From positions 124,001 to 188,000 of the forward strand of contig NZ_JAGGKQ010000002.1 in assembly GCF_017873815.1 (NCBI RefSeq): a stretch of DNA of 64,000 nt, read 5' to 3'. Under the pieces are notes generated by a model that was not told the DNA's origin, searched no databases, and saw only the letters and a program-made list of their open reading frames with translations. Source of the stretch: Halorubrum alkaliphilum. GTDB lineage: Archaea > Halobacteriota > Halobacteria > Halobacteriales > Haloferacaceae. Numbering within the stretch: position 1 is the stretch's first letter; each line of letters opens with the position of its first letter. The position numbers were made by a program, and so were the translations under genes. Positions 7,651-16,634 of the stretch are shown in pieces.

Positions 7651-8174
7651 GCACCGGAAAGAACACCAAGGGCTACGAGACGCCGAATCACCCGTACCAG
7701 GGCGAACGGATCGCCGAGGAGTCCGATCTCCTCTCGCGGTACGGCCTGAAGAACAAGGAGGAACTCTGGCGCGCACAGTCCGAACTGCGCCGCATGCGCC
7801 GCGAGGCACGACGCCTTCTCGGCGAGGCACAGGGTGACGTCGAACTCGCACAGGACGCAGGCGCGGAGTTCGTTGCTCGACTCCGTCGGATCGGCATCCT
7901 CGGCGACAACGACGACATCTCGACGGTCCTGTCGCTCGACGTGACGGACCTGCTCGAACGTCGTCTCCAGACGGTCGCGTACCGTCAGGGGTTCGCCTCC
8001 TCGACGAAGCAGGCCCGCCAGTTCATCGTTCACGGACACATCACCGTCGACGGCGCACGCGTCACGCGCCCCTCGGTGAAAGTCGACGTGAGCGACGAGG
8101 GCGTCATCGCCTTCGACGAGAACAGCCCGCTCGCGGACGATCTCCACCCCGAGCGCGCGGAGTCACAGGAGTAA
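7647..8174 (+). CDS. rps4: 30S ribosomal protein uS4 (S4p/S9e)
   Basis: Small-subunit assembly protein binding 16S rRNA. The 175-residue product contains the S4 RNA-binding domain near residues 108-165, with [15 protein letters not shown] and [16 protein letters not shown] as its hallmarks. It overlaps the uS13 stop codon by 4 bp and is followed after 4 bp by uS11, the usual archaeal order. Confidence 0.97.
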   Translation: MSTGKNTKGYETPNHPYQGERIAEESDLLSRYGLKNKEELWRAQSELRRMRREARRLLGEAQGDVELAQDAGAEFVARLRRIGILGDNDDISTVLSLDVTDLLERRLQTVAYRQGFASSTKQARQFIVHGHITVDGARVTRPSVKVDVSDEGVIAFDENSPLADDLHPERAESQE

Positions 8175-8178
8175 ATAC

Positions 8179-8568
8179 ATGAGTGAATCCGAGGACCCGA
8201 AGTGGGGCATCGCCCACGTGTACGCATCGTTTAACAACACGCTCATCACCGTCACCGACGAGACGGGTGCCGAGACGATAGCGAAGTCGTCCGGCGGGAC
8301 CGTGGTGAAACAGAACCGAGACGAGGCGTCGCCGTACGCCGCCATGCAGATGGCCGAGGTCGTCGCCGAGCGGGTCAAGGAGGCCGGCTTGGAGGGCGTC
8401 CACGTTCGCGTGCGTGGTCCCGGCGGCAACCTCAACAAGTCGACTGGTCCGGGCGCGCAGGCGACGATCCGCGCGCTGTCGCGAGCCGGCGTCGAGATCG
8501 GTCGCATCGAGGACGTCACGCCCATCCCGCACGACGGGACGAAGGCACCCAAGAACAAGCGAGTCTGA
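8179..8568 (+). CDS. rps11: 30S ribosomal protein uS11 (S11p/S14e)
   Basis: Platform protein of the small subunit near the mRNA exit and the Shine-Dalgarno helix. The 129-residue sequence shows the family core [18 protein letters not shown] at the N-terminus and [15 protein letters not shown] in the middle, ending with the conserved basic tail [10 protein letters not shown]. It lies between uS4 and rpoD with only short gaps. Confidence 0.97.
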   Translation: MSESEDPKWGIAHVYASFNNTLITVTDETGAETIAKSSGGTVVKQNRDEASPYAAMQMAEVVAERVKEAGLEGVHVRVRGPGGNLNKSTGPGAQATIRALSRAGVEIGRIEDVTPIPHDGTKAPKNKRV

Positions 8569-8569
8569 C

Positions 8570-9322
8570 ATGACGGAAGCAGATTTCGACGTCCAGTACG
8601 TCGAACGGGACGAACGTAGCGCGCGGGTGCTGATCCACGGGCTCACGCCGGCGTTCGCGAACGGCATCCGCCGCGCGATGATCGCCGACGTCCCGACGTT
8701 CTCGATCGACACGGTCAGGTTCGTCGAGAACTCCTCCGTCATGTTTGACGAGATGATCGGGCTGCGATTAGGGCTCATTCCCCTGACGACGCCGCTCGAC
8801 GACTTCGAAGTCGGCGACGAGGTCACCCTCGCGCTCGACGTCGAGGGGCCGGCGACGGCGTACTCGGGCGACATCGAGTGTGCCGACCCGCTCGTCGAGG
8901 TCGCCGACGAGAACGTTCCGATCATCGAGCTGAAGGAGGGTCAGCGGCTGGAGTTCGAGGCCGACGCGGTTCTCGACACCGGCAAGGAACACGCCAAACA
9001 TCAGGGTGGCGTCTCCGTAGGCTATCGCCACCTTCAGCGCGTCACGGTCGAGGGCGACCGTGGCGAGTTCGACGACGACGAGCCCCGGATCCTCCGTGGC
9101 GTCATCGAGACGCCCGACGGCGAGGTCGTCGTCACCGACGAGTTCGACAACGACCTCTCGAAGAAGTTCCCCGGGAAGGACGTGCGTGTCGAGGATGTCC
9201 CCGGCGCGTTCGTCTTCCACATCGAGACGGACGGCTCGGTTTCCGTCGAGGAACTGCTGCTTCGCGCGATTGACTCCATCGAGGAGCGCGCGGACGAACT
9301 ACGAACGAAAGTCGCGGTATAA
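8570..9322 (+). CDS. rpoD: DNA-directed RNA polymerase subunit D (Rpo3)
   Basis: Archaeal counterpart of eukaryotic Rpb3 and bacterial alpha; it pairs with subunit L to start polymerase assembly. The 250-residue product begins [14 protein letters not shown]. The dimerisation segment [22 protein letters not shown] is cut here by my reading into two conserved blocks near residues 22 and 32. Only one cysteine is present in the insertion domain (SGDIECADP), so the Fe-S cluster found in some archaeal D subunits is absent. The ATG at 8570 follows the uS11 stop by 1 bp; longer readings upstream overlap uS11. Confidence 0.95.
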   Translation: MTEADFDVQYVERDERSARVLIHGLTPAFANGIRRAMIADVPTFSIDTVRFVENSSVMFDEMIGLRLGLIPLTTPLDDFEVGDEVTLALDVEGPATAYSGDIECADPLVEVADENVPIIELKEGQRLEFEADAVLDTGKEHAKHQGGVSVGYRHLQRVTVEGDRGEFDDDEPRILRGVIETPDGEVVVTDEFDNDLSKKFPGKDVRVEDVPGAFVFHIETDGSVSVEELLLRAIDSIEERADELRTKVAV

Positions 9323-9440
9323 GGAATGTCGGCTCCACGAACCACCCGAACGGCGCTCGCCCCTGTTGAAAGCGACGCCGATGTCCCGGACGGCGGGACC
9401 GAAAGTGGTTTGAAGGGAGCCGGAGTACCTAGGAGTGCAC

Positions 9441-9525
9441 GCAGGGATAGCCAAGTCAGGCCAACGGCGCAGCGTTCAGGGCGCTGTCCTGTAGAGGTCC
9501 GCAGGTTCAAATCCTGCTCCCTGCA
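9441..9525 (+). tRNA. tRNA-Leu (anticodon CAG)
   Basis: The acceptor arms GCAGGGA and TCCCTGC pair perfectly, with discriminator A at 9525. The anticodon stem CAGCG/CGCTG closes the loop TTCAGGG, giving anticodon CAG for CUG codons. There is a long type II variable arm, and the T arm is GCAGG TTCAAAT CCTGC. No intron is seen. It sits inside the ribosomal cluster between rpoD and the eL18 gene and is likely cut out of the polycistronic transcript. Confidence 0.95.
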
Positions 9526-9564
9526 CTCCGTTTTTCATCAACCCACCACAGAGGAGGGACAGCT

Positions 9565-9918
9565 ATGAGTAGCAAGACGAATCCGAAACTACAGAACCTC
9601 ATCGCCGATCTGAAGTCGGTCTCGCGTGACTCCGGAGCCAGCGTGTGGCAGGATGTCGCCGACCGACTGGAGCGACCGCGGCGTACCCACGCCGAGGTCA
9701 ATCTGGGTCGCATCGAACGGTACGCACAAGAAGACGAGACGGTCGTCGTTCCCGGCAAGGTGCTTGGCAGCGGCGTCCTGAACAAGGAGATCACCGTCGC
9801 CGCCGTCGACTTCTCGGGGACTGCCCGAACGAAGATCGATCAGGCTGGCGAAGCGGTGTCGCTCGAACAGTTTGTCGAGCAGAATCCTGACGGCAGCAAC
9901 GTCCGGGTGATCCGATGA
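9565..9918 (+). CDS. rpl18e: 50S ribosomal protein eL18 (L18e)
   Basis: Large-subunit protein of 117 residues, related to bacterial L15. The N-terminal [15 protein letters not shown] and the motif [19 protein letters not shown] are characteristic, and the protein ends with VRVIR. A Shine-Dalgarno-like GAGGAGGGA (9551-9559) lies 5 bp before the ATG, reflecting the leader that remains after the upstream tRNA is processed. The 3' end overlaps uL13 by 4 bp. Confidence 0.96.
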   Translation: MSSKTNPKLQNLIADLKSVSRDSGASVWQDVADRLERPRRTHAEVNLGRIERYAQEDETVVVPGKVLGSGVLNKEITVAAVDFSGTARTKIDQAGEAVSLEQFVEQNPDGSNVRVIR

Positions 9919-10364
9919 GTCTCGCGAAGATCGACGCGGACATCGTCGTCGACGCGCGGGACTGTATTCTCGGTCGCGTCTCCTCGAAGGTCGCACAGCG
10001 CGTCCTCGACGGCGAGACGGTCGCCGTCGTCAACGCGGAACACGCGGTCATTACGGGTAACGAGGAGGCGACGATGGAGACCTACCGGACGCGCGCGAAC
10101 CTCGGGTCCGACAGCGGGCCGTACTACCCGAAACGCCCGGACCGCATCTTCAAACGAGCCATCCGCGGTATGCTTCCGTACAAGACGGAGGACGGCCGCG
10201 AGGCGTTCTCGAACGTTCGCGTGTACGTGGGCAACCCCTACGAGCGCGACGAGGACGTCGAGAGCGTCGTGCTCGACGGGACGTCGCTGGATCGGCTGTC
10301 GAACATCAAGTTCACCACGCTCGGGTCGATCTCCGAGTCCTTGGGAGCCAACGTCACATGGTAA
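9915..10364 (+). CDS. rpl13: 50S ribosomal protein uL13 (L13p)
   Basis: Early-assembly protein of the large subunit, 149 residues. The N-terminal block [20 protein letters not shown] and the basic [20 protein letters not shown] segment identify the archaeal uL13 family. Its start overlaps the eL18 stop and its own end overlaps the uS9 start by 7 bp, so the three genes are translated as a coupled unit. Confidence 0.97.
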   Translation: MSLAKIDADIVVDARDCILGRVSSKVAQRVLDGETVAVVNAEHAVITGNEEATMETYRTRANLGSDSGPYYPKRPDRIFKRAIRGMLPYKTEDGREAFSNVRVYVGNPYERDEDVESVVLDGTSLDRLSNIKFTTLGSISESLGANVTW

Positions 10365-10756
10365 CAAACACCTCAGGCAAGAAGAAGACGGCCGTCGCCC
10401 GCGCCACGGTGCGCGAGGGCGAGGGTCGCGTTCGTATCAACTCCCAGCCAGTCGAGCTGGTCGAACCGGAACAGGCGCGGCTCAAGATGCTGGAGCCGTT
10501 CCGCATCGCCGGCGAGGAGCTTCGCGACGGCGTCGACATCGATATCGACGTGACCGGTGGCGGCTTCAGCGGGCAGGCGGACGCGACGCGGACCGCCATC
10601 GCTCGCGGACTCGTCCAGCACCTCGGTGACGCTGAGCTGCGCGACGCGTACATGAGCTTCGATCGCACGCTGCTGGTCAACGACGTGCGCCAGTCCGAAC
10701 CCAAAAAATGGGGCGGACCCGGCGCGCGCGCTCGTTACCAGAAGTCCTACCGCTGA
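10358..10756 (+). CDS. rps9: 30S ribosomal protein uS9 (S9p)
   Basis: Small-subunit protein whose C-terminal tail reaches the P-site tRNA. The 132-residue product starts [18 protein letters not shown], contains [19 protein letters not shown], and ends with the diagnostic ARYQKSYR. Its first codons overlap the uL13 C-terminus. The stop codon overlaps the Shine-Dalgarno sequence of rpoN. Confidence 0.97.
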   Translation: MVTNTSGKKKTAVARATVREGEGRVRINSQPVELVEPEQARLKMLEPFRIAGEELRDGVDIDIDVTGGGFSGQADATRTAIARGLVQHLGDAELRDAYMSFDRTLLVNDVRQSEPKKWGGPGARARYQKSYR

Positions 10757-10764
10757 GGTGATCC
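10755..10764 (+). promoter_or_regulatory. Strong Shine-Dalgarno sequence for rpoN
   Basis: GAGGTGATCC is a ten-base perfect match to the anti-Shine-Dalgarno end of archaeal 16S rRNA and overlaps the uS9 stop codon. It lies 4 bp before ATG 10769 and 7 bp before ATG 10772, slightly favouring the second. Confidence 0.7.
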
Positions 10765-10768
10765 AGTC

Positions 10769-10963
10769 ATGATGATCCCCGTCCGGTGTTTCACGTGCGG
10801 CAACGTCGTGGGTGAACACTGGGAGGAATTCAAGGAACGCGCTCGCGACGGCGACGAGGATCCCGGCGAGGTCCTCGACGAGCTCGGCGTCGACCGGCAC
10901 TGCTGTCGCCGGATGATGGTGAGCCATCGAGACCTCGTCGACGTCGTCTCACCGTACCAGTAA
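10769..10963 (+). CDS. rpoN: DNA-directed RNA polymerase subunit N (Rpo10)
   Basis: Zinc-binding polymerase subunit equivalent to Rpb10, about 63-64 residues. The unusual zinc motif is complete: CFTCG near residues 8-12 and the vicinal pair in DRHCCRRMM near 45. The last residues VDVVSPYQ match haloarchaeal homologues. Two consecutive methionines make the exact start (10769 or 10772) uncertain. rpoK starts 2 bp after its stop. Confidence 0.96.
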   Translation: MMIPVRCFTCGNVVGEHWEEFKERARDGDEDPGEVLDELGVDRHCCRRMMVSHRDLVDVVSPYQ

Positions 10964-10965
10964 CC

Positions 10966-11145
10966 ATGTCAGGACAGAGATACAATCGATACGAGAAAGC
11001 ACGGATACTCGGCGCGCGAGCGCTACAGGTGTCGTACGGAGCTCCCGTGCTGATCGACACGAACCAGACGGAGCCCATCCTCGTCGCCGCGGAGGAGTAC
11101 GATGCGGGTGCGCTCCCCTTCACCGTCCGGAGGGAATCCAACTAA
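10966..11145 (+). CDS. rpoK: DNA-directed RNA polymerase subunit K (Rpo6)
   Basis: A 59-residue protein, [21 protein letters not shown] at its N-terminus, corresponding to Rpb6/omega, which latches the largest polymerase subunit. The conserved core [20 protein letters not shown] and the ending FTVRRESN are typical. It is the last RNA polymerase gene of the cluster; its TAA overlaps the enolase ATG by one base. Confidence 0.95.
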   Translation: MSGQRYNRYEKARILGARALQVSYGAPVLIDTNQTEPILVAAEEYDAGALPFTVRRESN

Positions 11146-12347
11146 TGACACGAATTACCAGCGTTTCGTTGCGGCGCGTGCTCGACTCGCGCGGTAACCC
11201 GACCGTTGAGGCGGACGTCCTCACGGAGTCCGGCGGCTTCGGCCGCGGTGCCGCACCGAGCGGCGCGTCGACCGGCGAGTTCGAGGCGATCGAGCTCCCC
11301 GCGAGCGAGTCCATCGCGAAGGCACGGGAGCACGCGGTCCCTCGTCTGGAGGGACTGTACGCGGGCGACCAGCGGGCGGTCGACAACGCCCTGCGAGCGG
11401 CCGACGGCACGGATGACTTCTCCGCGATCGGCGCGAACAGTGCAGTCGCGATCTCGATGGCGGCCGCGAAGGCCGCCGCCGACGTACTTGGTGCGCCCCT
11501 GTACCAGCACCTTGGCGGCGCGTTCAGAGGCGACAACTTCCCGGTCCCGCTCGGCAACGTCGTCGGCGGCGGGGAGCACGCCAAGGAGGCGACGGACATC
11601 CAGGAGTTCCTCGCGGCACCGGTCGGCGCGCCGAGCGTCTCGGAGGCCGTCTTCGCGAACGCCGCGGTCCACGCGGCGGTCGCAGACGTGCTCGACGAGC
11701 GCGGCATCCCTGCGGCGAAGGGCGACGAGGGCGCATGGGCACCGCCGATCTCGGACGCCGAAGCGTTCGAAGTCGTCGAGGAGGCGGTCGAGACCGTCGA
11801 GAGCGAGGTCGGCTTCGAGATCCGCTTCGGGCTCGACATGGCTGCGGCCGAGCTGTACGACGAAGCGGAGGACGCGTACGTCTACGGTGACGGGACGAAG
11901 ACGACCGACGAACAGGTCGAGTACGTCGCCGAGCTCGTCGACGAGTACGATCTCGCGTACGTCGAGGACCCGCTCGACGAGAACGACTACGAGGCGTTCG
12001 CGGAGCTGACCGACCGGGTCGGCGACCGAACGCTGATCTGTGGCGACGACCTGTTCGTCACCAACGTCGAGCGGCTTCAAGAGGGGATCGACGTCGGCGC
12101 GGCCAACAGCATCCTGATCAAGCCGAACCAGATCGGGACGCTGTCGGACGCGTTCGACGCGGTCGAACTCGCGCACCGAAACGACATGGAGTGTGCCATC
12201 TCGCATCGATCCGGCGAGACCGAGGACACGACCATCGCACACCTCGCCGTCGCGACCGACGCCGCCTATATCAAGACGGGCACGGTCGGCGGCGAGCGAA
12301 CGGCCAAACTGAACGAACTGGTCCGCATCGCGGACGACGCGGTATGA
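11145..12347 (+). CDS. eno: Enolase
   Basis: Interconverts 2-phosphoglycerate and phosphoenolpyruvate. The 400-residue protein carries the family hallmarks in order: [10 protein letters not shown], the proton-relay glutamate in KGDEGAWAP, metal ligands in [10 protein letters not shown] and GDDLFVTN, the catalytic lysine in IKPNQIGTL, and the signature [10 protein letters not shown]. The gene sits between rpoK and the uS2 gene, an arrangement conserved in many euryarchaea, and is probably expressed with the ribosomal cluster. Confidence 0.97.
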   Translation: MTRITSVSLRRVLDSRGNPTVEADVLTESGGFGRGAAPSGASTGEFEAIELPASESIAKAREHAVPRLEGLYAGDQRAVDNALRAADGTDDFSAIGANSAVAISMAAAKAAADVLGAPLYQHLGGAFRGDNFPVPLGNVVGGGEHAKEATDIQEFLAAPVGAPSVSEAVFANAAVHAAVADVLDERGIPAAKGDEGAWAPPISDAEAFEVVEEAVETVESEVGFEIRFGLDMAAAELYDEAEDAYVYGDGTKTTDEQVEYVAELVDEYDLAYVEDPLDENDYEAFAELTDRVGDRTLICGDDLFVTNVERLQEGIDVGAANSILIKPNQIGTLSDAFDAVELAHRNDMECAISHRSGETEDTTIAHLAVATDAAYIKTGTVGGERTAKLNELVRIADDAV

Positions 12348-12363
12348 CGGACTCCCACCACGC

Positions 12364-13164
12364 ATGAGCGAAGACAACGACGCGGTCGAACTCGACGACG
12401 ACGCGGAGACCGAGGCGGTCGACGCGGCGGTCGAGGAGGAGGCCGACACGACCGAGGAACCGACCGCCGACGCGGACGCCAGCACGGAGTCCGCCGACGC
12501 CGAGACGAACGATGCGGACGCCGAAGCGGACGCCGACGCGGAGGAGCCATCCCCCTTCGACGACGACGTGATGCCCGACGACGACGCCGACCTGTTGATC
12601 CCCGTCGAGGACTACCTGAGCGCGGGTGTCCACATCGGGACCCAGCAGAAGACGAAGGACATGGAGCGGTTCATCCACCGCGTTCGCGACGACGGGCTCT
12701 ACGTCCTCGACGTGAGCACGACGGACGGGCGCATCCGCACGGCGGCGGACTTCCTCGCGAACTACGATCCCGAGCAGATCCTTGTCACGTCCTCGCGGCA
12801 GTACGGTCGGTTCCCGGCCGAGAAGTTCGCTGACGCGGTCGGCGCACGCGCTCGGACCGGGCGCTTCATCCCGGGCACGCTGACCAACCCCGACTACGCC
12901 GGCTACATCGAGCCGGACGTCGTCGTGGTGACGGACCCGATTGGCGACGCGCAGGCCGTCAAGGAGGCGATCACGGTCGGCATCCCCGTGATCGCGATGT
13001 GCGACTCCAACAACCAGCTGTCGAACGTCGATCTGGTCATTCCGACGAACAACAAGGGTCGACGCGCGCTGTCGGTCGTCTATTGGCTGCTCGCCAATGA
13101 GACGCTCGACCGCCGCGGTGCCGACACCGTCTTCGCCCTCGAAGACTTCGAGGACGAACTGTAG
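12364..13164 (+). CDS. rps2: 30S ribosomal protein uS2 (S2p)
   Basis: Small-subunit protein bridging head and platform, 266 residues. The first 65-75 residues are an Asp/Glu/Ala-rich extension (for example [15 protein letters not shown]) that is common in haloarchaea and probably unstructured. The folded part begins near [20 protein letters not shown] and contains [15 protein letters not shown] and [12 protein letters not shown]. It follows enolase by 16 bp and ends the ribosomal part of the cluster. Confidence 0.96.
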   Translation: MSEDNDAVELDDDAETEAVDAAVEEEADTTEEPTADADASTESADAETNDADAEADADAEEPSPFDDDVMPDDDADLLIPVEDYLSAGVHIGTQQKTKDMERFIHRVRDDGLYVLDVSTTDGRIRTAADFLANYDPEQILVTSSRQYGRFPAEKFADAVGARARTGRFIPGTLTNPDYAGYIEPDVVVVTDPIGDAQAVKEAITVGIPVIAMCDSNNQLSNVDLVIPTNNKGRRALSVVYWLLANETLDRRGADTVFALEDFEDEL

Positions 13165-13263
13165 ACGGTCGTCACCTTCGAGTTGGACTTTTGATAACGT
13201 CTCTCTTCGACCAGCGGCGGCGCAAGCGCAACGCCTGTAAGCCCCCGGAGAGTGGGAGCGAAC

Positions 13264-14280
13264 ATGACCGTTTGTAGCGCGCCCGGGAAGGTGTACCTCT
13301 TCGGCGAACACGCCGTCGTGTACGGCGAGCCGGCCGTTCCCGCGGCGATAGAGCGCCGTGCCCGCGTGACCGTCGACCCGCGGGACGACGACCACGTCCG
13401 CGTCACGGCCGAGGACCTCTCGCTCGACGGGTTCACCGTCGAGTACACCGGCGGAACCGGGGATCGACCGGACGTCGACGTGCCGACCCCGCTCGTCGAC
13501 GCCGCGATAGGGTACGTCGACGCCGCGGTGCGGCAGGCCCGGGCGGCCGCGGAGGAGCCCGACGCCGGGTTCGACATCACCGTCGAAAGCGAGATCCCGC
13601 TCGGGGCGGGGCTCGGCTCGTCGGCGGCGGTCGTCGTCGCCGGGATCGACGCCGCGACGCGCGCGCTCGGCGAACCGCTGGACCGGCGAGAGCTCGCCGA
13701 CCGTGCGTATCGGGCCGAGTTCGAAGTACAGGACGGAGAGGCGTCCCGCGCCGACACGTTCTGCTCGACGATGGGGGGTGCGGTGCGGGTCGAGGGCGAC
13801 GACTGCGAGCCGATCGACGCGCCGAACCTCCCGTTCGTGATCGGGTTCGACGGGGGGGCGGGCGACACCGGGGAGCTCGTGGCCGGCGTCCGGGAACTCC
13901 GCGAGGAGTATCGGTTCGCGGCCGACACGGTTCGCTCGATCGGCGATATCGTCCGTGCGGGCGAGGAGCTGCTCGCGGACGCGGTCCCCGAGGCGGATCC
14001 CTCCCGGGAGCTACTCGTCGAACTCGGCGAGCTGATGGACTTCAATCACGGCCTGCTGGCGGCGCTCGGCGTCTCCGCGCGCTCGCTCGACACGATGGTG
14101 TGGGCGGCCCGCGACGCCGGCGCACACGGCGCGAAACTCACCGGTGCGGGCGGTGGTGGCTGTATCGTTGCGCTCGATCCACACGAGGAGACGTCGACCG
14201 CGCTCTCGTTCACACAGGGCTGTGAGGAGGCGTTCCGGGCAGAGCTGGCGACCGAGGGCGTTCGCGTGGAGGAGCCGTGA
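13264..14280 (+). CDS. mvk: Mevalonate kinase
   Basis: Phosphorylates mevalonate in archaeal isoprenoid synthesis. The 338-residue GHMP kinase starts MTVCSAPGKVYLFGEHAVV. It carries the nucleotide loop PLGAGLGSSAAV near residue 112 and the C-terminal GAKLTGAGGGGCI. An upstream in-frame GTG at 13252 would add four residues; the ATG at 13264 fits the family. Its stop overlaps the GTG start of isopentenyl phosphate kinase (GTGA), so the two enzymes of the same pathway are translationally coupled. Confidence 0.95.
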   Translation: MTVCSAPGKVYLFGEHAVVYGEPAVPAAIERRARVTVDPRDDDHVRVTAEDLSLDGFTVEYTGGTGDRPDVDVPTPLVDAAIGYVDAAVRQARAAAEEPDAGFDITVESEIPLGAGLGSSAAVVVAGIDAATRALGEPLDRRELADRAYRAEFEVQDGEASRADTFCSTMGGAVRVEGDDCEPIDAPNLPFVIGFDGGAGDTGELVAGVRELREEYRFAADTVRSIGDIVRAGEELLADAVPEADPSRELLVELGELMDFNHGLLAALGVSARSLDTMVWAARDAGAHGAKLTGAGGGGCIVALDPHEETSTALSFTQGCEEAFRAELATEGVRVEEP

Positions 14281-15056
14281 GCGACGACCCCGACGCGGTC
14301 GGCGACGCCGTCGTGCTCAAACTCGGCGGAAGCCTGATCACCGAGAAGGACCGCCCGGAGACGCTCGACGGTGAGTCGTTGGCGGCGGCCTGTGACGCGA
14401 TCGCCGGCGCGCTCGACGAGGGCACGGTAGCGCGGCTGGTCGTCGTCCACGGCGGCGGCAGCTTCGGCCATCACCACGCCAGCGAACACGGCGTCTCGAC
14501 GACGACCGGAACGCGTGACGCCGACGCAGTGATGGAGATCCACGGCGCGATGACGACGCTCAACCGGGTCGTCCTCTCGCGCCTTCAGGAGCGGGGCGTT
14601 CCGGCCGTCCCCGTCCATCCCCTCTCCGTGTCGGCACGACCCGAGGGAAGCGACGGCGACCTCGATCTGCCGATAGCCTCGACGGCGACGCTTCTCGGCG
14701 AGGGGTTCGTGCCGGTGCTCCACGGGGACGGCGTCGCGACCGCGGACGCGGGAGTGACCGTGGTCTCCGGGGACGAACTGATCGTCGAGCTGGCGACCCG
14801 GCTCGACGCCCGGCGAGTGGGCGTCTGCTCGACGGTTCCGGGCGTCCTCGACGCCGACGGGACGGTCATCCCCGCGATCGACTCCTTCGAGGCGGTCGCG
14901 GACGTGTTGGGCGGGAGCGAGTCGACCGACGTCTCCGGGGGGATGGCGGCGAAGGTCCGCGAGCTGCTCGCGCTCGACCCGCCCGCGTCAGTCTTCGGCG
15001 CGGACGGGCTGGTGTCGTTCCTTCGTGGTGAGGATCCCGGGACGCGGATCGACTGA
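14277..15056 (+). CDS. ipk: Isopentenyl phosphate kinase
   Basis: Converts isopentenyl phosphate to isopentenyl diphosphate, the last step of the archaeal variant of the mevalonate pathway. The 259-residue amino acid kinase-fold protein has the N-terminal LKLGGSLITEKD, the glycine-rich GGGSFGHHHASEHG with the catalytic histidine typical of IPK, and DVSGGMAAKVREL near the C-terminus. The GTG start at 14277 overlaps the mevalonate kinase stop. The pairing with mvk strongly supports the assignment over other amino acid kinases. Confidence 0.94.
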   Translation: MSDDPDAVGDAVVLKLGGSLITEKDRPETLDGESLAAACDAIAGALDEGTVARLVVVHGGGSFGHHHASEHGVSTTTGTRDADAVMEIHGAMTTLNRVVLSRLQERGVPAVPVHPLSVSARPEGSDGDLDLPIASTATLLGEGFVPVLHGDGVATADAGVTVVSGDELIVELATRLDARRVGVCSTVPGVLDADGTVIPAIDSFEAVADVLGGSESTDVSGGMAAKVRELLALDPPASVFGADGLVSFLRGEDPGTRID

Positions 15057-15151
15057 CCGGCGCTCGCTCTCGACGAGCATCCGACCGGTGGAACCGACGA
15101 GCGTCGCCTCGGTGGAGAACCCTTATTCGACGGAACGCCCTCCGTTCGGAC

Positions 15152-16189
15152 ATGGACGAAGCGGACGTACGGGAGCGGCTCCGGGAAGTTCACGATCCCG
15201 ACCTCGGCGACGACATCGTGTCGCTGGGGCTGGTGAACGACATCGAGGTCGTCGACGGGACTACACGCGTCTCGCTCGCGCTCGGCGCACCGTTCGCGCC
15301 CCACGAATCGGAGATCGCCGACGACGTGCGTGCGGCGCTGGCGGACACGGGACTCGATGTCGACCTGTCGGCACGGATCCCCGACGACCTCTCGACCGAC
15401 GAGCAGGTGTTGCCGGGCGTACAGAACGTGATCGCGGTCGCGTCGGGGAAGGGGGGCGTCGGCAAGTCGACGGTGGCGGTGAATCTCGCAGCCGGGCTCT
15501 CCGAACTCGGCGCGCGCGTCGGGCTGTTCGACGCCGACGTGTACGGCCCGAACGTGCCCCGGATGGTCGCCGCCGAGGAGCGACCGCAGACGGACGGCGA
15601 GACGATCGTGCCGCCCGAGCGCTACGGCGTGAAACTGATGAGCATGGACTTTCTCACCGGCGAGGACGACCCCGTGATCTGGCGCGGCCCGATGGTTCAC
15701 AAGATCATCACCCAGTTGGTCGAGGACGTGGAGTGGGGCGAGCTCGACTACCTCGTGATGGACCTGCCGCCCGGCACGGGCGATACGCAGCTCACCATCC
15801 TCCAGACGCTGCCGCTGACCGGTGCCGTGATCGTCACGACGCCACAGGAGGTCGCGCTCGACGACGCGGTGAAGGGACTCCGGATGTTCGGCAAACACGA
15901 CACGAACGTGCTCGGGATCGCCGAGAACATGGCCGGATTTCGGTGTCCCGACTGCGGCGGCTTCCACGAGATATTCGGCTCCGGCGGCGGGAAGGGGTTG
16001 GCGGCCGACCACGACCTCCCGTTCCTCGGCGGGATCCCGCTCGATCCAGCCGTTCGAACCGGCGGCGACGGCGGGGAGCCGATCGTGCTCGGCGACGGCG
16101 ACACCGCGGACGCGTTCCGGGTGATCGTCGAGAACGTCGCGAACAACGCCGGCGTGGTGCGTCGGCGCGAGGTGAGCGACGGCCGATGA
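15152..16189 (+). CDS. Mrp/NBP35-family Fe-S carrier ATPase
   Basis: P-loop ATPase of the ApbC/Mrp/Ind1 family that carries iron-sulfur clusters to apoproteins. An N-terminal MIP18/DUF59-like domain (about residues 1-80) precedes a deviant Walker A, SGKGGVGKST near residue 95. Further motifs are FDADVYGPNVPRM, LVMDLPPGTGDT and the cysteine pair FRCPDCGGFHE that can bind a cluster. The 345-residue length is typical of the archaeal form. The stop overlaps the start of the small gene that follows. Confidence 0.92.
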   Translation: MDEADVRERLREVHDPDLGDDIVSLGLVNDIEVVDGTTRVSLALGAPFAPHESEIADDVRAALADTGLDVDLSARIPDDLSTDEQVLPGVQNVIAVASGKGGVGKSTVAVNLAAGLSELGARVGLFDADVYGPNVPRMVAAEERPQTDGETIVPPERYGVKLMSMDFLTGEDDPVIWRGPMVHKIITQLVEDVEWGELDYLVMDLPPGTGDTQLTILQTLPLTGAVIVTTPQEVALDDAVKGLRMFGKHDTNVLGIAENMAGFRCPDCGGFHEIFGSGGGKGLAADHDLPFLGGIPLDPAVRTGGDGGEPIVLGDGDTADAFRVIVENVANNAGVVRRREVSDGR

Positions 16190-16530
16190 CGTCGAACGGC
16201 GACGACCCCGCGGACGGGGCTGAGGGTTCGGCGGAAGCGCCGGCCGACGGCCCGGAGTCGGCCGACGCGATGGAGGCGGCCGGCGTCGACCCGGTCGTTC
16301 CCGAGGAGGCGGACGGGGAGGCGTTCCCGCCGAACGCGGAGCGGCGCGAGTCTCTCCGAGAGATCGCCGCAGACGTACGGGGAGAGAGCGACGAGAGCAA
16401 GCAGCTGTCGGCGATCCTCTACCGCGTCTCGGACCTGTACGACCCGGACGAGGAGACCTCGCCCGAGGAGATATATCTCAACGTCCGACATATCATGCGG
16501 ATCAAAGCGCAGGGCGGGCTGCGCCAGTAG
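16186..16530 (+). CDS. Conserved haloarchaeal hypothetical protein
   Basis: A 114-residue protein that I do not recognise functionally. The first 50 residues are low-complexity Ala/Asp/Glu; the second half looks folded, with ESDESKQLSAILYRVSDLYD and EEIYLNVRHIMRIKAQGG suggesting two helices. No cysteines or metal motifs are visible. The start codon overlaps the TGA of the Mrp-type gene (ATGA), so it is translated from the same message and may assist that carrier, but this is only context. Confidence 0.75.
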   Translation: MTSNGDDPADGAEGSAEAPADGPESADAMEAAGVDPVVPEEADGEAFPPNAERRESLREIAADVRGESDESKQLSAILYRVSDLYDPDEETSPEEIYLNVRHIMRIKAQGGLRQ

Positions 16531-16597
16531 GCTGCCGACGACCCGCACCGCCCGAGACGGACCGGCGATCCGTACCGCCCGAGACGGATCGACCGCA

Positions 16598-16606
16598 TCG
16601 GATTTA
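16598..16606 (+). promoter_or_regulatory. TATA box of the AddB-like/AddA-like operon
   Basis: The sequence GATTTATGC lies about 30 bp before the GTG at 16635, the spacing of a leaderless haloarchaeal transcript. This supports the GTG as start rather than an out-of-frame ATG at 16622. Confidence 0.5.
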
Positions 16607-16634
16607 TGCCGGGTCGGACGGATGACCACGTATC

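Noticed and set aside
9323-9440. Possible small gene between rpoD and tRNA-Leu
   Set aside because: The frame from 9326 runs through the tRNA gene and has no family features; the stretch is best seen as leader or processing sequence.
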